NCBI GenBank assembly: GCA_021154885.1
Contig: JAJKHS010000095.1
Coordinates: 17,707-81,706, forward strand
Direction: 5' to 3'
Source: Thermoanaerobaculum sp.
GTDB lineage: Bacteria > Acidobacteriota > Thermoanaerobaculia > Multivoradales > UBA5704
DNA: 64,000 bases
Shown here: piece after piece, positions 33,929 through 42,966 of the stretch
Layout: each line of letters opens with the position of its first letter
How positions within the stretch are numbered: position 1 is the first letter of the stretch
The notes under the pieces: generated by a model
What the model was told of the DNA's origin: nothing
The model's database searches: none
The model's input: only the letters and a program-made list of their open reading frames with translations
Translations under genes and position numbers: made by a program

Positions 33929-36900
33929 GCCGCAGCGCGGGGTCTCCCAACAGGATGTAGATCCGCGGCAGGTCCGGGTCGCCGCCCAGGGTCCGGAGCT
34001 CGGCGATCGCCCGGCGTATGCGGTCGCCCAGCCGCTCGTCGGCGGCGTGGTAGAAACGGGTGGCCAGGAGCCGCGCGTCGCCGTGGGCCGAGAGCCCCGA
34101 GGGGCCCCAGACCGCGGCGGCGCCGCCGGCCCCGCGCTTCACCAGCAGCTCGCCCAGGGCCGGGATGCCGGGCAGCTCGAAGCGGTTGATGGTGCACGTC
34201 ATGGCCGTGAGCACCGGCAGCCGCTCGCCGTTGGTCAGCCCGGGCACGTCGTCGCTGGTGAGCAGGCCGCCCGCGGACAGCCGGTCCAGGGCACCGTGCC
34301 CCAGGTAGTCGACGAAGGCCGCGCCGCTGGCGAAGCCGGCCAGCACCTGCGAGCGGGCGGCGGCGAGGGGCGTGGAGGTGAGGTCGACCCGCTCCACCGC
34401 GTAGCCGGCCGGGAGCTGGGCGGCCACCCCGCCGCTGTCCGCCGCGAAATCGGCGCCGCGATCGGCGGCGTCGGCGAGGAACAGGGCGTTGCCGTTCCAG
34501 CCCGCCGGAGCGGCGGCTTCGAAGGCAGCGATCTTGGCCGTGTAGGCGTCCAGCTCCGCCGCCGAGAGCACGGGGAGGCGCCCCACGGCCATCTCGGGGA
34601 GCCCGTCGCCGTCCACGTCCGCCAGCAGGTTGTCCGACGGGAAGAGGCCGCTCGGCGTGCGGATCATCAGCGGCGGTACCAGATCGTCGCCGAAGCCGAG
34701 GAGGTTGCGGTAGTCGAGCGTGCCGGCGCCGGCCAGCGCTACGTAGCGGGGCCGCAGGCTCCAGCTCTGCCAGGCATAGGTGAGGAGGTCGCGGATGGCG
34801 TGCGGGTTCGGCGCGCCGAAGGCGAATTCATCGTAGATCGCCTCGAGGTCCACGACCCGCGCTTCCAGGCCCTGAGCCCGGCGCAGGCCCGCCAGCCGCT
34901 CGGCGGCGGCATGGAGGCCGGCCGGCGCGATCACCAGCCAGGCGGCGCGGTTGGCCGCCGAGCGCAAGGGCAGCGATGGCGCGCTCCACGCCCGGGGATC
35001 GGCAGGCGCCTGGAGGGCGGCGGGGGCCGCGGCCAGGAAGGGGCCGGGGCCGGCCGGCGCGAAGGTCAGCCGGTAGCCGCCGGCGCCGTCCGCCTCCACC
35101 GCCGCGCCGGAGATCCAGCGCGGGCGGAGCGGGTCGCCGACGTCGAGCAGGCGGATGCCGGGGCTGGTGAAGCCCGTCACCGTCACCTTTATCGCGCCCG
35201 AGGCCGGGAAGGCGAGGGCGTCGCCCGCGGCCCGGAACGTCCGCGGGTAGGCGAGGTCGAAGCCGTTCAGGTAGTAGATGCTGTAGGGCGCGCCGGCGCC
35301 GGTGTGCGCCGTGACCTCCACCTGGTTGCCCGCGGCCTGGAGGACGCCGGCCGGGACGGCGAACGCCGCCTGCCGGGCCGCGACTCCCTGCCAGCTCGTC
35401 TCGCCCAGGACGGTGCCGTTGACGGCCACCACCGCCCGGTGCTCGCCGGCCACACCGCTGTCGGTGGCGCCGTAGAGCGAAACTCCCAGGGTGCCGGCCT
35501 GGCCCGCGGCGAGGCCCGGCGCGTCGAGGGGGAAGGTGCGGTGGCCGTAGGTCGGGTCGTCCCCCTGGAGGAACTCCCAGAACCAGTAGTCCGACTCGGG
35601 GTCCGGCGAGATCAGGGTGGCCGCGAACACGTCGCGCTCGACGTGCAGCGTCTCCGGGAAAGCGGCCGCCGGAGCGCCGGCCGGAGCCGGACCCACCGCC
35701 GTCACCGCCATCAACAGGCCGGGCTTGCGCTCGAGGCGATAGACGGCGGCGGAGCTGTAGAGGCTATCGGAGGCCTGGCCGTAGAAGAAGAGGCCCTGGG
35801 CCGACTTCAGCGGCCCGAGGCCGGCCGTGAAGTCCGGCATCCAGGCCACGGGCTGGCCGCCGCGGCTCAGGGCCAGCAGGCCCTGGCCGATCGTCACCTC
35901 GGCGAGGGGCTGCGGCATGCCGAACCAGGCAGCCACGTCCGCGCTGCGCAGGTAGTGGAGGCCCGTGGTGCGCACCGCGAGGTGAACCCCTGCGGCGCTC
36001 GCGCCCGGCTTGCCCGTGGGGCTCGTGGGGATCGTCGGGATCAGATCCTTGCGGCCGGCCGCCGATGTCGCCGCGCGGCGGCCGGGCGCGGCGTGGGCCT
36101 CGCGCTCATACTCCGCGGCCAGCTCCCTGGTCTCCCAGCCGCGCCGGTCGCGGCTCCAGTCCACGGTCACGGCGAAGGGGCCGTGGATCCGCCGCCGGCC
36201 GCCGGACTCCACCTCTTCCAGGAGGTAGACCTGGGGCTCGCGCGGCGAGGCGCCGCCGTCCAGGTAGCGGTAGACGCCGCCCTGGGGCTCGTGGATCAGG
36301 CCCGCCAGCAGCTCGCGGTGGACCGGCTGCCAGCTCTCGCCGTTCCAGCGATGGAGGTAGAAGCCCGCCGTCCCCGCCTCCGACGCCGTGCGCCACTCCA
36401 CGAGCACGCCGCCGCCCGCGGCGGCCGAGGCGTGGAACGAGGAGACCACCGCCTCGGTCAGCAGGCCCTGCGTCACCGCCAGCTCGCACAAAGGCCCGAA
36501 GAGGAACGTCGCCCGGGCCTGCGCGGCCCCCGTTTCGTCCACGTACTGCGCCCGCGTGCCGTTGGCCGAGGCGGGGGTGGCCGTCAGCGGGATGCGCTGC
36601 CCGGCCGAGGTTGGCGTCACCTTCACCCGGTAGGCCAGCAGGGCCGTGGTGCCCGCCGCGACCGTGCCCGGGTTCCAGGTGACGTTGCCCGTGCCGCCCA
36701 CGGCGGGCTGGGCGGTGATCGAGCCCTGGCTCACCTGGCCGAGGCCGGCGTAGACCGTGCCGCCGCCGGGTACGTTGGCGGTCACCAGATGCGCGGCGGA
36801 GAAGGTGATGGCCTGCGCCGCCGGGTTGACCACCTGGACGGTGACGGTGTAGCAGCTCGTCTGCCCCACCACCGGCGGGTTCGGCCCGCTGCTGGTGCCG

Positions 36901-37976
36901 CAGCCGCTGAAGGTCGCAAACTGCTCGACGTAGGGCTTGGAAGGAGCCGTGCCGGCGTCCGTCGGCAGATAGACCCGGAAGGCGTTGGGCGTCGGATTGG
37001 CCGCCGGCGGGTTGGCGGCTGCCTGGAAGTTGCTGAAGTAGACGTTGGCGTAGTTACCGTTGACGACACCATTGACCGAATAGGTGTTGATCGTCATCGC
37101 CGCGGCCCAGATCCCGTAATCGGCCGAGCTGGTATCCGAAGTCCAGCCGCTGAAGGTGTCGCGGCGCCAGGTGTTGTCGACCGAGAGCGCGGTGCTGGCG
37201 TAGCTCTGGGTGAAGGCGCCCGTCCGGCTGGTCAAGGTCAGCGAGCCGGTGTTGCCGCTGTTGCTGTCGTAGTCGAAATCGTTCTTGCCGGCCGAGCAGC
37301 CGGAGGTGATGTAGGGGTAGGTCGTGTAGCTCCGCGTGCCGGCGCCGTTGGCGGGCGGATTCACCCCGAACTGATTCTGTGAATCGTAGTAGACGTTCAG
37401 CTCCGTGCCGCCGGTGCCGGAGTTGCCGTCATGGGCGCGGATGCCGATGGCGTTGATGTCGTCGCCGGTGGCCATGGTCACCCGCAGCTCCCAGTGCCCG
37501 GCTACGGTGTTGGTCGCGGTCGTGCTGTCGAGAATCGCAGTCCAGACGTTGTCGTTGCAGGTATTGTCGTCACAGTTGTTGAGGGTCGCGGCTGTCGTGC
37601 CATCCGGCCGCAGGAGGGTGTAGGAGACGCTCGTGGTGTAGTTGTTGCCGCGGTTGCGGTCGCGGCCGGCGGTGTCCTCGTTCGCGCCGCCGCGGCCGAT
37701 GTCCGCGTCGAAGATCTCGACCACCAGCCGCCCCAGGCCAGGAGGCACCTCGATGAAGTAGCGGTAGAAGGTGTTGAGGCCCGGGGCGGTCGAGGTGACG
37801 AAGTCGCCGTCGGTCGTGCCCGCGGCGCTCCCCTGCGGCGTGTAGAGCGCCGTCTGGCCGGTCGAGGCGGCGCGCAGGGAGGGAGTCCCCAGGAGCAGCG
37901 CCAGCGCCAGGAAGGACAGGGTGGCGGAGGTTCGACTCCAGGGTCGTGGCACGAAGGAGAGAGCGGGCCAGAGCAT
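33879..37976 (-). CDS. Secreted C25-family (gingipain-like) cysteine protease
   Basis: The 1365-residue protein starts at ATG 37976 (GAGGTG upstream), with a signal peptide (TLSFLALALLLGTPSLRA). The first 550 residues are Asn/Thr/Gly-rich beta domains, followed by a fibronectin-like region. The Peptidase_C25 domain is C-terminal (about 1030-1350). His 1227 lies in DYLGHGALDRLS and Cys 1261 in AMTCTINRFELPG, the same 33-34 residue spacing as in gingipains. It is probably an extracellular endopeptidase. No T9SS C-terminal domain follows the catalytic domain; the protein ends in a Pro-rich tail. A start at 38060 is possible but gives a worse leader. Convergent with the lasso-type operon. Confidence 0.87.
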   Translation of the reverse strand: MLWPALSFVPRPWSRTSATLSFLALALLLGTPSLRAASTGQTALYTPQGSAAGTTDGDFVTSTAPGLNTFYRYFIEVPPGLGRLVVEIFDADIGRGGANEDTAGRDRNRGNNYTTSVSYTLLRPDGTTAATLNNCDDNTCNDNVWTAILDSTTATNTVAGHWELRVTMATGDDINAIGIRAHDGNSGTGGTELNVYYDSQNQFGVNPPANGAGTRSYTTYPYITSGCSAGKNDFDYDSNSGNTGSLTLTSRTGAFTQSYASTALSVDNTWRRDTFSGWTSDTSSADYGIWAAAMTINTYSVNGVVNGNYANVYFSNFQAAANPPAANPTPNAFRVYLPTDAGTAPSKPYVEQFATFSGCGTSSGPNPPVVGQTSCYTVTVQVVNPAAQAITFSAAHLVTANVPGGGTVYAGLGQVSQGSITAQPAVGGTGNVTWNPGTVAAGTTALLAYRVKVTPTSAGQRIPLTATPASANGTRAQYVDETGAAQARATFLFGPLCELAVTQGLLTEAVVSSFHASAAAGGGVLVEWRTASEAGTAGFYLHRWNGESWQPVHRELLAGLIHEPQGGVYRYLDGGASPREPQVYLLEEVESGGRRRIHGPFAVTVDWSRDRRGWETRELAAEYEREAHAAPGRRAATSAAGRKDLIPTIPTSPTGKPGASAAGVHLAVRTTGLHYLRSADVAAWFGMPQPLAEVTIGQGLLALSRGGQPVAWMPDFTAGLGPLKSAQGLFFYGQASDSLYSSAAVYRLERKPGLLMAVTAVGPAPAGAPAAAFPETLHVERDVFAATLISPDPESDYWFWEFLQGDDPTYGHRTFPLDAPGLAAGQAGTLGVSLYGATDSGVAGEHRAVVAVNGTVLGETSWQGVAARQAAFAVPAGVLQAAGNQVEVTAHTGAGAPYSIYYLNGFDLAYPRTFRAAGDALAFPASGAIKVTVTGFTSPGIRLLDVGDPLRPRWISGAAVEADGAGGYRLTFAPAGPGPFLAAAPAALQAPADPRAWSAPSLPLRSAANRAAWLVIAPAGLHAAAERLAGLRRAQGLEARVVDLEAIYDEFAFGAPNPHAIRDLLTYAWQSWSLRPRYVALAGAGTLDYRNLLGFGDDLVPPLMIRTPSGLFPSDNLLADVDGDGLPEMAVGRLPVLSAAELDAYTAKIAAFEAAAPAGWNGNALFLADAADRGADFAADSGGVAAQLPAGYAVERVDLTSTPLAAARSQVLAGFASGAAFVDYLGHGALDRLSAGGLLTSDDVPGLTNGERLPVLTAMTCTINRFELPGIPALGELLVKRGAGGAAAVWGPSGLSAHGDARLLATRFYHAADERLGDRIRRAIAELRTLGGDPDLPRIYILLGDPALRLKAPVAPPPAPAGPGE

Positions 37977-38046
37977 CGGGCACCTCGGGATCTGGAAATC
38001 CGATCGACGGGAGACCTTCCCACGATAGACCCGAGCGGGCGTAAGG

Positions 38047-38403
38047 TCAAGAATTATCAAGGCGCCGGGTCCCCGGCGAGTACTTCACGATCCGCACCTT
38101 CTCCATGGTGACCAGCCCCTCGGAGACCATCTCGTCGAGGATGGCGAGGAGCGGCTCCACCCGGTCGTGGGACTCCACGATCTCGATCAGCACCGGCAGG
38201 TCCTCGGAGAGGCGCAGGATCTGCGTCGTGTGGAGCACGCTGCGCGCGCCGAAGCCGGCGATGCCGCGGAAGACCGTGGCCCCCGAGAAGCCCTCCTTGC
38301 GCAACCGCTCCACCAGGGCGAGGGCCAGCGGCCGGTGCCGCCACTGATCGCTCTCGCCGACGAAAACGCGGACCAGGGTGCCTTCGCCGTCCAGGGTGCG
38401 CAT
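38047..38403 (-). CDS. DUF190-family protein paired with fluoride channel
   Basis: The 118-residue cytoplasmic protein has the DUF190 ferredoxin-like/PII-type pattern: LVRVFVGESDQWRHRPLALALVERLRKEGFSGATVFRGIAGFG, then DLPVLIEIVESHDRVEPLLAIL. DUF190 genes commonly accompany crcB/fluC and are thought to regulate it. GAAGGAGGACGATCGG precedes ATG 38403. It lies 14 bases downstream of the fluC stop in the same operon. Confidence 0.88.
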   Translation of the reverse strand: MRTLDGEGTLVRVFVGESDQWRHRPLALALVERLRKEGFSGATVFRGIAGFGARSVLHTTQILRLSEDLPVLIEIVESHDRVEPLLAILDEMVSEGLVTMEKVRIVKYSPGTRRLDNS

Positions 38404-38417
38404 CCGATCGTCCTCCT

Positions 38418-38801
38418 TCAGGTCGCCGCCAGCAGCCGGCCGGCGAAAAGGCCGAGGGTCCCCGCGGCCAGGCAGGCGACGACGGTGACCGCCAGGTTCA
38501 GGGAACCCATCAGCCAGTCGTTCTGCTGCAGGTACTGGAGCGTCTCGTAATTGAAGGTCGAGTAGGTGGTGAAGCCGCCCATCACGCCCGTGGTGAGGGT
38601 GAGGCGCAGGGTGGGCGACAGCAGGTCCGTGGCCACGGCGACCTGCATGATCAGCCCCAGCAGGAAGGAGCCGAGGACGTTGACCGCCAGCGTGCCCCAT
38701 GGAAAGCCCGGCCCCGCCGTGCGCAGCAGCCAGCCCGACAACAGGTAGCGGGCGCCGGTGCCCACCGCGCCGCCGAGACAGATCCAGAGGAACCGCGCCA
38801 T
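38418..38801 (-). CDS. crcB: Fluoride channel FluC/CrcB
   Basis: The 127-residue protein has four membrane helices and the family motifs: FLWICLGGAVGTGARYLLSG, GTLAVNVLGSFLLGL (pore Asn) and TLTTGVMGGFTTYSTFNYE (central Na+ site and Phe box). It forms a dual-topology dimer that exports fluoride from the cytoplasm. It is first in an operon with DUF190. I checked the short leader for a fluoride riboswitch and found only a 10-bp tandem repeat (CCTCATGGCG twice, 38818-38837), not the aptamer. Confidence 0.95.
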   Translation of the reverse strand: MARFLWICLGGAVGTGARYLLSGWLLRTAGPGFPWGTLAVNVLGSFLLGLIMQVAVATDLLSPTLRLTLTTGVMGGFTTYSTFNYETLQYLQQNDWLMGSLNLAVTVVACLAAGTLGLFAGRLLAAT

Positions 38802-38883
38802 GGCGCCGCGAGTCTATCCTCATGGCGCCTCATGGCGCGGGACCCGCCGCAGTGGTAACCTCACCCGCCGCGTGTTCCTGGTG

Positions 38884-39483
38884 ATGAAACCCTCTCCGCA
38901 GCTCGTCGAGAGGTTCCTCGCGCAGCAGAGGAGCCGCACCTTCTCCTATCGTGCGGTCGGTCACTCCCGCCGCGGCGCGCCGGCCGGCTTCAGGGCCGAT
39001 CACCATCGCGTCCGCCTCGGCGAGGGGCGGGCCACCTTCGCCCGCGCCGTGGAGGCGCTGCGGAGCTGGCGGATGTTCGACCTCGGCTGGCTCTCCACCT
39101 ACCCGCCGGCGGCCCCGCTCGAGCCCGGCACCACGGTGGCGGTACGGGTCCGGCACTTCGGCTTCTGGTCCCTCAACGCCTGCCGGGTCGTCTACCGCAT
39201 CGACGAGGAAGGGCCAGTCGTGCGCTTCGGGTTCGCCTACGGGACGCTGCCGGATCACGGCGAGCGGGGCGAGGAGCGCTTCTCCGTCGAGTGGCACCAC
39301 GAGGACAACTCGGTGTGGTACGACCTCTTCGCCTTCTCGCGGCCGAACCTGCCGCTGGCGCGGCTGGGCTATCCCCTCACCCGCCTGCTCCAGAAGCGGT
39401 TCGCCCGCGACTCCAAGCGCGCCATGGCCCTGGCTGCGGCAGCCCATTGGCCCGGCTCGCCAGCCCCCAAAGACCCGGAATGA
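38884..39483 (+). CDS. DUF1990-family protein
   Basis: The 199-residue protein matches the DUF1990 pattern: FSYRAVGHSRRGAPAGFRAD, ARAVEALRSWRMFDLGW, PLEPGTTVAVRVRHFGFWSLNACRVVY and FAYGTLPDHGERGEERF. The family has a lipocalin/START-like fold and no proven function. GTG 38881 is an alternative start. It is coupled by ATGA to the methyltransferase gene and divergent from the fluoride operon. No signal peptide. Confidence 0.85.
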   Translation: MKPSPQLVERFLAQQRSRTFSYRAVGHSRRGAPAGFRADHHRVRLGEGRATFARAVEALRSWRMFDLGWLSTYPPAAPLEPGTTVAVRVRHFGFWSLNACRVVYRIDEEGPVVRFGFAYGTLPDHGERGEERFSVEWHHEDNSVWYDLFAFSRPNLPLARLGYPLTRLLQKRFARDSKRAMALAAAAHWPGSPAPKDPE

Positions 39484-40787
39484 GCCTCCTCTTTCAGACC
39501 TCGGAGGTCAATCCTCTCATCACCGCCCTCGGCTTCACCTCCGGGCGCCTCGCCGCGGCCAACCTCGACGTCCACGCCGAGGACGAGATGCTCCTCCACT
39601 ACCTCAATCTCCACGCCAATGACCGGGACCAGGCCCTCGTCCTCTACTTCGACTCCGGCCGCCGGATCTGGGAGACGCTGGCCACCATCCTGCGCTGGCG
39701 CTTCGGCGAGATGCCCCCCGGATTCCAGCTCCTGGACTTCGCCAGCGGTTACGGCCGGGTGACGCGATGGGCCGTGCTCGACATCCCTCCGGAGCGTTTC
39801 TGGGTGTCGGACGTCTACGCCGGCGGCGTCCGCTTCCAGGAGGCGGCCTTCGGCGTCCACGGCATCGTCTCCCACGCCGACCCAGAGCAGCTCGCCTGCG
39901 CCGAGACGTTCGACGCCATCGTCGTCTCCTCCCTCTTCACCCACCTGCCGGAGACCACGTTCCGCTCCTGGCTGCGCCGGCTGTGGGGGCTGCTGCGGCC
40001 CGGCGGCGTCCTCGTCTTCAGCGTCCACGACCGCGACCTGCTGCTCCCCGGCAGGGAGCTGCCGCCGGCCGGGTTCCTCTTCGACGCCGAGAGCGAGAGC
40101 GGCTCGCTCTCCACCGAGCAGTACGGCACCATGTGGGTGGACGAGGCGTTCGTCCGCCGCAAGGTGGCCGAGGCCGCCCCCGGCAGCTCGGTGCATCGCG
40201 TCCCCCGCGGGATGCTGCGCTTCCAGGACCTCTACGTAGTGGTCCCCGAGGCGGGTGCCGACTTCTCCGGCCTGGCGCTGCGGGTCGAGCCCGAGGGGTT
40301 CGTGGAGCACTGCTCGCTGATCCGCGGCCGCCTGCGCCTCACCGGCTGGGTGGCGGACCGCGCGCGGCGCGATGCCCCGCGGGAGCTGCGGCTGACGATG
40401 GGCTCCGAGACCGTCCTCGTCCATCGCGACTTCGTGCCGCGGCCCGAGGTCGGCATCCTCTTCCCCTACGAGCAGGTGACGCCGTACGGCTGGGACCTCG
40501 CCGCCGAGCTGCCGCCCGGCACCGAGGCGGCTGGCCCGGTCGTGGCGCTCGACGTGGTGGACGCGGCGGGCGGCGTCTCCCGCCTGTACGAGGAGCCGCT
40601 CCACGCCGCCCTCCTGCGCTCGGCCCGCCTCGACGGCTACGCCCTGGAGGTCCGGGCGCGGAAGCTGCGGCAGGAGGGCGATGCCCTGCGGGCCCACATC
40701 GCCGGCATGGAGGCGAGCTGGTTCTGGAAGCTGCGCAAAGCCTGGTTCCGGGTGAAGCGCAGCCTCGGCCTGACGCGGGACACCTGA
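39480..40787 (+). CDS. SAM-dependent methyltransferase with C-terminal extension
   Basis: The 435-residue protein has a class I methyltransferase core: LLDFASGYGRVTRW (SAM motif I), VSSLFTHLPETTF and LRPGGVLVFSVHD. After about residue 255 comes a beta-rich domain (RLRLTGWVADRA) of the kind attached to glycosyltransferases and glycan-modifying enzymes. A helical tail resembling the end of cell-surface glycan methyltransferases follows (ALRAHIAGMEASWFWKLRKAWFRVKRSL). A role in O-antigen or exopolysaccharide methylation is inferred. Coupled to the DUF1990 gene by ATGA. Confidence 0.85.
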   Translation: MSLLFQTSEVNPLITALGFTSGRLAAANLDVHAEDEMLLHYLNLHANDRDQALVLYFDSGRRIWETLATILRWRFGEMPPGFQLLDFASGYGRVTRWAVLDIPPERFWVSDVYAGGVRFQEAAFGVHGIVSHADPEQLACAETFDAIVVSSLFTHLPETTFRSWLRRLWGLLRPGGVLVFSVHDRDLLLPGRELPPAGFLFDAESESGSLSTEQYGTMWVDEAFVRRKVAEAAPGSSVHRVPRGMLRFQDLYVVVPEAGADFSGLALRVEPEGFVEHCSLIRGRLRLTGWVADRARRDAPRELRLTMGSETVLVHRDFVPRPEVGILFPYEQVTPYGWDLAAELPPGTEAAGPVVALDVVDAAGGVSRLYEEPLHAALLRSARLDGYALEVRARKLRQEGDALRAHIAGMEASWFWKLRKAWFRVKRSLGLTRDT

Positions 40788-40790
40788 GCC

Positions 40791-42527
40791 CTACGCCCGC
40801 CGCCGGTCCCCCGTCTCGATCAGCAGCCCGGCGACTCCCAGCACCAGCCCCACGACGATCAGCGACAGGCCGAGGAGCGACCGGCCGTGGTCCGCCTCGG
40901 CGGCGTTCCCCGCCTGGGCGATCAGCGTGCCGAGCCCCGCGTCATGGGGGATGGTGAACAGCCCGCCGGCGGTCAGCAGGAAGCCGAGGGAGGCGACCTT
41001 GAGGGTCCATGGGGTGATCCGCGGCCGGCCCATCTCCTGGCCGATGGTGCTGCGGGTGTAGCCGTAGGCGCTGTAGATCGCGAAGCCCAGCACCAGCCAG
41101 CCCACGAACCGCCACCACGAGGCCGGCGGCAGGTAATACATCAGGAAGACGCAGGAGGCCGCTCCCAGCAGCGGCAGCAGGTACGGACCGAAGGGCACCC
41201 GGAACGGCCGCTGGGCGTTGGGGTTCGTGTGGCGCAGGATGGGCACGCCGACGCAGACCAGTACGAAGGCGAAGAGGGTGCCGATGTTGGTCAGGTCCAC
41301 CATCTCGTCGATGCTGGCGAAGGCCGCCACTCCGCCCACCAGGACGCCGGTGAGGATGGTGGTGACGTGCGGCGTGCGGAACCGCGGATGGACGCGGGCG
41401 AACGACTGGGGGAGCAGGCCGTCGCGGGCCATGGAGAAGAAGATGCGCGGCTGGCCGAGCTGAAAGACCAGCAGCACGGCCGTGTGGGCGATCACCGAGC
41501 CGAGGGCCACGAAGCCGATCACCCACGACTGCTTCCCCTTCATCACGTAGTCGAGGGCCATGGTGAGAGGCTCGGCCTGCTCGGTGGCCAGTTTCTGCTT
41601 CAGCACGCTGTAGGGCAGGATGCCGCTGAAGACCGCCGCCACCCCGATGTAGAGGATGGTGCAGATGACCAGCGAGGCGATGATGCCGATGGGCAGGTTG
41701 CGGCCGGGGTTGCGCGTCTCCTCCGACACCGTCGAGACGGCGTCGAAGCCGATGTAGGCGAAGAAGACCACCGCCGCGCCGGCGAAGGTCCCCTTCCACC
41801 CGTTGGGCTGGAACGGGTGCCAGTTGGCCACCACGGTCGACGGGGTGACGTACTTCAGGGCCACCGCCACGAAGAACAGGAGGACCACGATCTTGATCAG
41901 CACCATGCCGGCGTTGAAGCGGGCCGACTCGCGGATGCCGAGGACGAGGATGATGGTGATCAGGGCCACGATCAGGAAGGCCAGCAGGTTGAAGACGATC
42001 GGCACGCCGAGGACGTGGGGTGCGCTGGCGAAGAGGCCGGGGATGTGGGCCGCCGTCCGGAAGTCCGTGGCCAGCCACAAGGGGACGGGGATGCCGATGC
42101 TTTCGAGCAGGGTGCGGAAGTAGTTGGCCCAACTGATGGCCACCGCCACGTTGCCCACCGCGTACTCGATGATGAGGTCCCAGCCGATGATCCAGGCCAC
42201 CAGCTCGCCGAGGGTGGCGTAGGAGTAGGTGTAGGCCGACCCGGAGATGGGCACCAGGGCGGCGAACTCGGCGTAGCACAGGGCGGTGAAGGCGCAGACG
42301 ACCGCCGTGATCACGAAGGAGAGCATCAGCGAGGGGCCCGCCCCGAGGCGGTGCGCGTCGCCGGCGGCGGCAGTGCCGAGGGTGGCGAAGATGCCGGCGC
42401 CGACGATGGCGCCGATCCCCAGCAGCGTGACCTGGAAGGCGCCCAGGTCGCGGCGCAGCGAGGGCCCGCTCTCGGCCGACGCCATGATGTCGTCCAGCTT
42501 CTTGATCTGGAAGATGCCTCGGAGCAA
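40791..42527 (-). CDS. APC-family amino acid permease (cationic amino acid transporter type)
   Basis: This is a membrane transporter with about 14 segments. It carries the APC motif LGIGAIVGAGIFATLG, then YAEFAALVPISGSAYTYSYATLGELVAWIIGWDL, FFAYIGFDAVSTVSEETRNPGRNLP and an extended C-terminus with two extra helices, as in the CAT subgroup. I prefer TTG 42527: GGAGG lies six bases upstream, and it adds the family-typical LLRGIFQIKKLDD leader before ATG 42485. From TTG it is 578 residues. Probable amino acid uptake; substrate not decided. Transcribed alone. Confidence 0.92.
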   Translation of the reverse strand: MLRGIFQIKKLDDIMASAESGPSLRRDLGAFQVTLLGIGAIVGAGIFATLGTAAAGDAHRLGAGPSLMLSFVITAVVCAFTALCYAEFAALVPISGSAYTYSYATLGELVAWIIGWDLIIEYAVGNVAVAISWANYFRTLLESIGIPVPLWLATDFRTAAHIPGLFASAPHVLGVPIVFNLLAFLIVALITIILVLGIRESARFNAGMVLIKIVVLLFFVAVALKYVTPSTVVANWHPFQPNGWKGTFAGAAVVFFAYIGFDAVSTVSEETRNPGRNLPIGIIASLVICTILYIGVAAVFSGILPYSVLKQKLATEQAEPLTMALDYVMKGKQSWVIGFVALGSVIAHTAVLLVFQLGQPRIFFSMARDGLLPQSFARVHPRFRTPHVTTILTGVLVGGVAAFASIDEMVDLTNIGTLFAFVLVCVGVPILRHTNPNAQRPFRVPFGPYLLPLLGAASCVFLMYYLPPASWWRFVGWLVLGFAIYSAYGYTRSTIGQEMGRPRITPWTLKVASLGFLLTAGGLFTIPHDAGLGTLIAQAGNAAEADHGRSLLGLSLIVVGLVLGVAGLLIETGDRRRA

Positions 42528-42966
42528 GCAGGGCCTCCTTCGGGAGCTCCGGGCCTTCGGGGCCCGCTCCTGGGAATGGAAAGTGCGGCGCGGAGTCTGA
42601 CATGGCGGGGGGCGGGGGCGCAATTTCCGCCCTACTTCCACCCCGTCGAGACTCGCCATTTGGCATCCGGGAAATTTTCCTCTAGGATTCCGACCCGTTT
42701 CATGCTTGGGAAAAGGAAGACCGCTGCCCACCCGCTCCTCCTTGAGACCCACTCTCCCGCAGCGGGGGTGTGACGAGACCCGGGGCTCCGCTTCCCAGGA
42801 GCCGGCCCGGGGAATAGCAGAAGCCGGTACGACTGTTGCATCGGCACCGCGAGCAGGGGGGTGTCAACGAGGTGGTGAGCCCCTCCGAACCCTCCTGTCG
42901 TTCGGGCCGAGATCTTTCCGGGAACTCTTTTGGAGCTCCCTCCTTCTAAGTGGTGGAGAGGTGACT
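42528..42966. other. 439-bp gene-free leader region with GC-rich hairpins
   Basis: No credible gene lies here, although the lipoprotein frame stays open upstream of its real start. It holds a perfect GGCTCC/GGAGCC stem (42784-42803) and a GGCACC/GGTGTC pair near 42840-42865. The order of paired and conserved-looking segments suggests a structured leader RNA for the TonB operon, but I could not match a known riboswitch. Confidence 0.4.

Noticed and set aside
33885..37400. Forward-strand frame of 1111 codons
   Set aside because: Antisense shadow of the C25 protease; no start site or recognisable domain.
38802..38883. Fluoride riboswitch upstream of crcB
   Set aside because: The leader has only a 10-bp tandem repeat and lacks the conserved aptamer order.
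42706..42966. Extended N-terminus for the TPR lipoprotein
   Set aside because: The lipoprotein signal peptide and GGAGAGGTG site fix the start at 42967.
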